Shown here: in pieces, positions 62,192 through 64,000 of the stretch
Position numbering within the stretch: position 1 is the stretch's first letter
Layout: each line of letters opens with the position of its first letter
NCBI GenBank assembly: GCA_030442035.1
Contig: JAUJEA010000002.1
Coordinates: 62,001-126,000 of the forward strand
Direction: 5' to 3'
DNA: 64,000 nucleotides
Origin: Splendidivirga corallicola
Lineage (GTDB): Bacteria > Bacteroidota > Bacteroidia > Cytophagales > Cyclobacteriaceae
Notes under the pieces: generated by a model
What the model was told of the DNA's origin: nothing
What the model saw: the letters and a program-made list of their open reading frames with translations, nothing else
Database searches by the model: none
Position numbers and translations under genes: made by a program

Positions 62192-62392
62192 TTAAAATCG
62201 GTTTTTTACTTTTTTGGTAACCTGCTTTCTCCGGTAATTTGGATTGTTATAGTATTTGATCTTCTTACTCTCCTGGCCAGTAGTATATTTTTCTTTATTT
62301 ACTCTTTTGTTGCCGTATAATGAAGGGTAGGAAGAGCTGCAGCTCGATAAGACAACGATCAACATACCAAAAATCACATTCAACTTGCTCAT
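62192..62392 (-). CDS. Small basic lipoprotein
   Basis: 66 residues. Lipoprotein signal MSKLNVIFGMLIVVLSSC, then SSSYPSLYGNK and a Lys/Arg/Tyr-rich tail (NNPNYRRKQVTKKVKNRF, net charge strongly positive). No family recognised. The signal and the isolation in a gene-free region support it as real. Confidence 0.65.
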   Translation of the reverse strand: MSKLNVIFGMLIVVLSSCSSSYPSLYGNKRVNKEKYTTGQESKKIKYYNNPNYRRKQVTKKVKNRF

Positions 62393-62808
62393 GAAATGGT
62401 GTTTGGTTATTTCTTATTAATACCAAAACATGAAATGGGCGTAACCAAATCGTCCCTGCAGAAGCATTGCATTCATTACATTCAGAATCAGAATATAAGA
62501 TAAATGCAATTTATTGTTTATATATGAATGCAAAATCATCAGAAACTGCCAATGCATGGCTCAAAGTGGAAATAAAAAAATAAGCTTATTTCAATAAAAA
62601 ATTTCATTATTTTCTTGCTGTTTTTTTATTAAGAAATTCTAAGCTTTTAATTCTCAGATATGTGGAAAAAAAGTGGATAACTTATTAGTTTTTCTTACAT
62701 GCTTATCTAATAATTTCTTTATATTCGGCCAGCGAACTTTTAATTAATAAACATCATCTGTGTGAAAACCAATTTATTACTTTTTAATGTACGATTCTCG
62801 AAATTGTC
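62393..62808. other. AT-rich intergenic region
   Basis: 416 bp. One DnaA-box-like sequence (8 of 9 to TTATCCACA, minus strand, about 62676-62684) next to poly-A; no other boxes, no gene. Promoters for both flanking small genes must be here but none matches TAnnTTTG well. Confidence 0.5.
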
Positions 62809-63030
62809 ATGAGAAAATTCAAAGTTGGAGACAAAGTCAGGCTTATTTCGGGAAGCGATGAAATGACAGTTTGTTCAGTTTTTGGTTTGAGGTTGGTGGA
62901 ATGTTCATGGATTGGAAAAGAAGGAACAACTTACAAAAACTCTTTTAGGCCAGAGTATTTGGAGCTATCGGAGAATACTGAAGAACTTTCAAAAGAAGAG
63001 ATTTCCCAGGAGAAAGTATCACAGAAGTGA
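62809..63030 (+). CDS. YodC-like (DUF2158) small protein
   Basis: 73 residues. FKVGDKVRLISGSDEMTVCSV and LVECSWIGKEGTTYKNSF match the KxGDxVxLxSGG-MTV / CxWF layout of DUF2158 proteins, with an acidic Glu/Ser tail in place of their usual end. Cytoplasmic SH3-like barrel; function unknown. Stands alone between long intergenic stretches. Confidence 0.85.
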   Translation: MRKFKVGDKVRLISGSDEMTVCSVFGLRLVECSWIGKEGTTYKNSFRPEYLELSENTEELSKEEISQEKVSQK

Positions 63031-63723
63031 CACTTTACAACTATCTAGTTATCAATGCTTAACAAACGTTTCTAAGTTAGCATTGGTTATTGGTATTTTA
63101 TTTAATTGATCCATCATTTTATTGACCAGCATCAAGTTCAAACCGTAAAGATTATGCTCTTCGGATCTTTCTAATACATTTTCTTTCAGCTGTAGAGGTC
63201 ATTGGTACTATTTACCACAGCTCCGATTTACACTTTGGTAAATGATCTTAAAATTTGAATTCATTTCTCAATGCGTTGAGGCTTTAGGTTAGTTTGTCAA
63301 ACCCATATTATTCAATCAGGCATTATTGAAAATGATGATAAAATTTGTTTACTCCGATCAAAATTCCATGGTATTTTGACTTGCAAAAGTTACACCTGAG
63401 TGTGATTGTTTTACAGCTAGTATAAAATTGACAAGTATTACTTCAAAGGAATCAACCAATTCTATTGATTATGAGAAGTATATGATTTTCAAAATTAAAC
63501 TTAATTAAAATAGTTGCCATGAATCATTCTGATTTTGAGTGAATACTTCAAAAAAAGGCATCTTAGAATAATTCAAGTTATTATCTTTTAGTTGAAAGGA
63601 TTTTAAGATATGCTGATGAATTTCATCATCTAGCCAAAATGGCTGACAATTTGATCTTTGAATGGAACCTGTCAATAACTACAAATAAAGTTCTTATCAC
63701 TGACAGGTTCCTTGTGACTTTTG
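63031..63723. other. Long gene-poor region
   Basis: 693 bp. An open minus-strand stretch of 48 codons (63055-63198) has a coding-like residue mix (SEEHNLYGLNLMLVNKMM) but no start, and could be a decayed gene end. A hairpin at 63664-63711 lies next to the gamma-glutamyltransferase stop. Nothing else recognised. Confidence 0.5.
63664..63711 (-). terminator. Hairpin after gamma-glutamyltransferase, possible terminator
   Basis: 11-bp perfect stem GGAACCTGTCA/TGACAGGTTCC with a 26-nt loop that can pair further (ATAA/TTAT). 13 bp past the stop codon on the minus strand, but without a clear T-run. Confidence 0.5.
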
Positions 63724-64000
63724 TTAATAACCCGCGGCCTGGCCATCCTTTCGGGATTCCGAAGCCCCATAGTATACTTTGTTTTCGTCATCCCACATGA
63801 TCGCCTGATAGCCACCATAAGCACCATTGGTCCATCCAATACGGTGCCCCATTTTCATCAGCTCTCTCACCACTTCATAATCAAATCCTTCTTCCAAATA
63901 AAGCGTTCCGCCATCATTCATTGCTTCACCAGTGGGTTGAGAAGAACCCAGGTGTTGAATCCGAGGTGCATCACCGGCTTCCTGGAGATTCATTCCAAAA
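63724..64000 (-). CDS. Gamma-glutamyltransferase, C-terminal part (edge-truncated)
   Basis: The last 92 codons of a gamma-glutamyltranspeptidase small subunit; the frame is open to the right edge (FGMNLQEAGDAPRIQHL). The region EVVRELMKMGHRIGW and the extreme C-terminal GASESRKDGQAAGY, equivalent to the GASDPRKDG...GY end, identify it. It hydrolyses or transfers the gamma-glutamyl group of glutathione in the periplasm. The catalytic Thr of the autoprocessing site lies outside the window. Confidence 0.93.
   Translation of the reverse strand, partial: FGMNLQEAGDAPRIQHLGSSQPTGEAMNDGGTLYLEEGFDYEVVRELMKMGHRIGWTNGAYGGYQAIMWDDENKVYYGASESRKDGQAAGY

Noticed and set aside
62676-62684. DnaA-box-like sequence in an AT-rich intergenic region, possible origin
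   Set aside because: Only one 8/9 match, no cluster and no dnaA, dnaN or gidA nearby.
63055-63198. Open minus-strand stretch of 48 codons with a coding-like residue mix
   Set aside because: No start codon at its head, stop immediately upstream, no recognisable family; mentioned only in the gap entry as a possible remnant.

Overview
The window reads as chromosomal DNA of a Bacteroidota bacterium, most likely a Cytophagales-type (Fulvivirga/Marivirga-like) marine or soil organism; the family-level placement is inference. The evidence is Bacteroidota-style -7 boxes (TAnnTTTG) upstream of several genes, few Shine-Dalgarno sequences, many lipoproteins with Cys at the cleavage site, OmpA/DUF4924/DUF6252-like families, a DnaX without the usual zinc module, and low GC (about 40 percent). 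Almost everything is ordinary, tightly packed chromosome. No insertion sequence, integrase, CRISPR array or tRNA was seen; the only RNA gene recognised is tmRNA.

Layout. 1-6418: a minus-strand block with an edge-truncated TPR-tailed ECF sigma factor, two lipoproteins, an OmpA protein, a NarL-type response regulator, and a small-protein operon (AHSA1, TfoX-like, AHSA1, YCII/DGPF) of the kind such sigma factors often accompany. 6841-8418: an SPFH protein, a PH-like membrane protein and a 55-residue Arc-type repressor. 8433-18622: DUF763, an MscS channel, a large envelope protein with a C-terminal propeller-like region, a lipase-like hydrolase, DUF3109 and an FtsX/MacB permease. 18763-21321: a sulfur module of two exported rhodaneses and a persulfide dioxygenase-rhodanese fusion. 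21474-24452: three overlapping glycosyltransferases. 24578-28401: DUF5989, a phosphohexomutase, DinB and a SecD-head-like protein. 28613-37867: geranylgeranyl-reductase-like FAD enzyme, metG, an EEP nuclease/phosphatase, a TPR-PAS histidine kinase and typA. 37997-43447: DCC protein, a VOC-MFS pair with a foreign look, an OmpA lipoprotein, a dienoyl-CoA-reductase-like SDR and DUF4924. 43654-52994: zinc peptidase, HerA-like ATPase, methyltransferases, cupin, M16 peptidase, LysM transglycosylase and a single-domain response regulator. 53138-55543: dnaX and ssrA. 55691-61837: a Fic-like protein without its catalytic core behind a phased operator-like array, then a LacI regulator with a large SGNH-dehydrogenase-cytochrome fusion and a ThuA protein. 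62192-64000: small lipoprotein, YodC-like protein and the C-terminus of gamma-glutamyltransferase.

The signals most worth a second look are (1) the core-less Fic protein and its nine helically phased ATGYAYA sites, (2) the SPFH/PH/Arc triad with a dyad in its promoter, and (3) two families of degenerate intergenic tandem repeats with periods of 7 and 8 bp. Many gene starts were moved from TTG/GTG to nearby ATG codons; the reasons are given in the entries.
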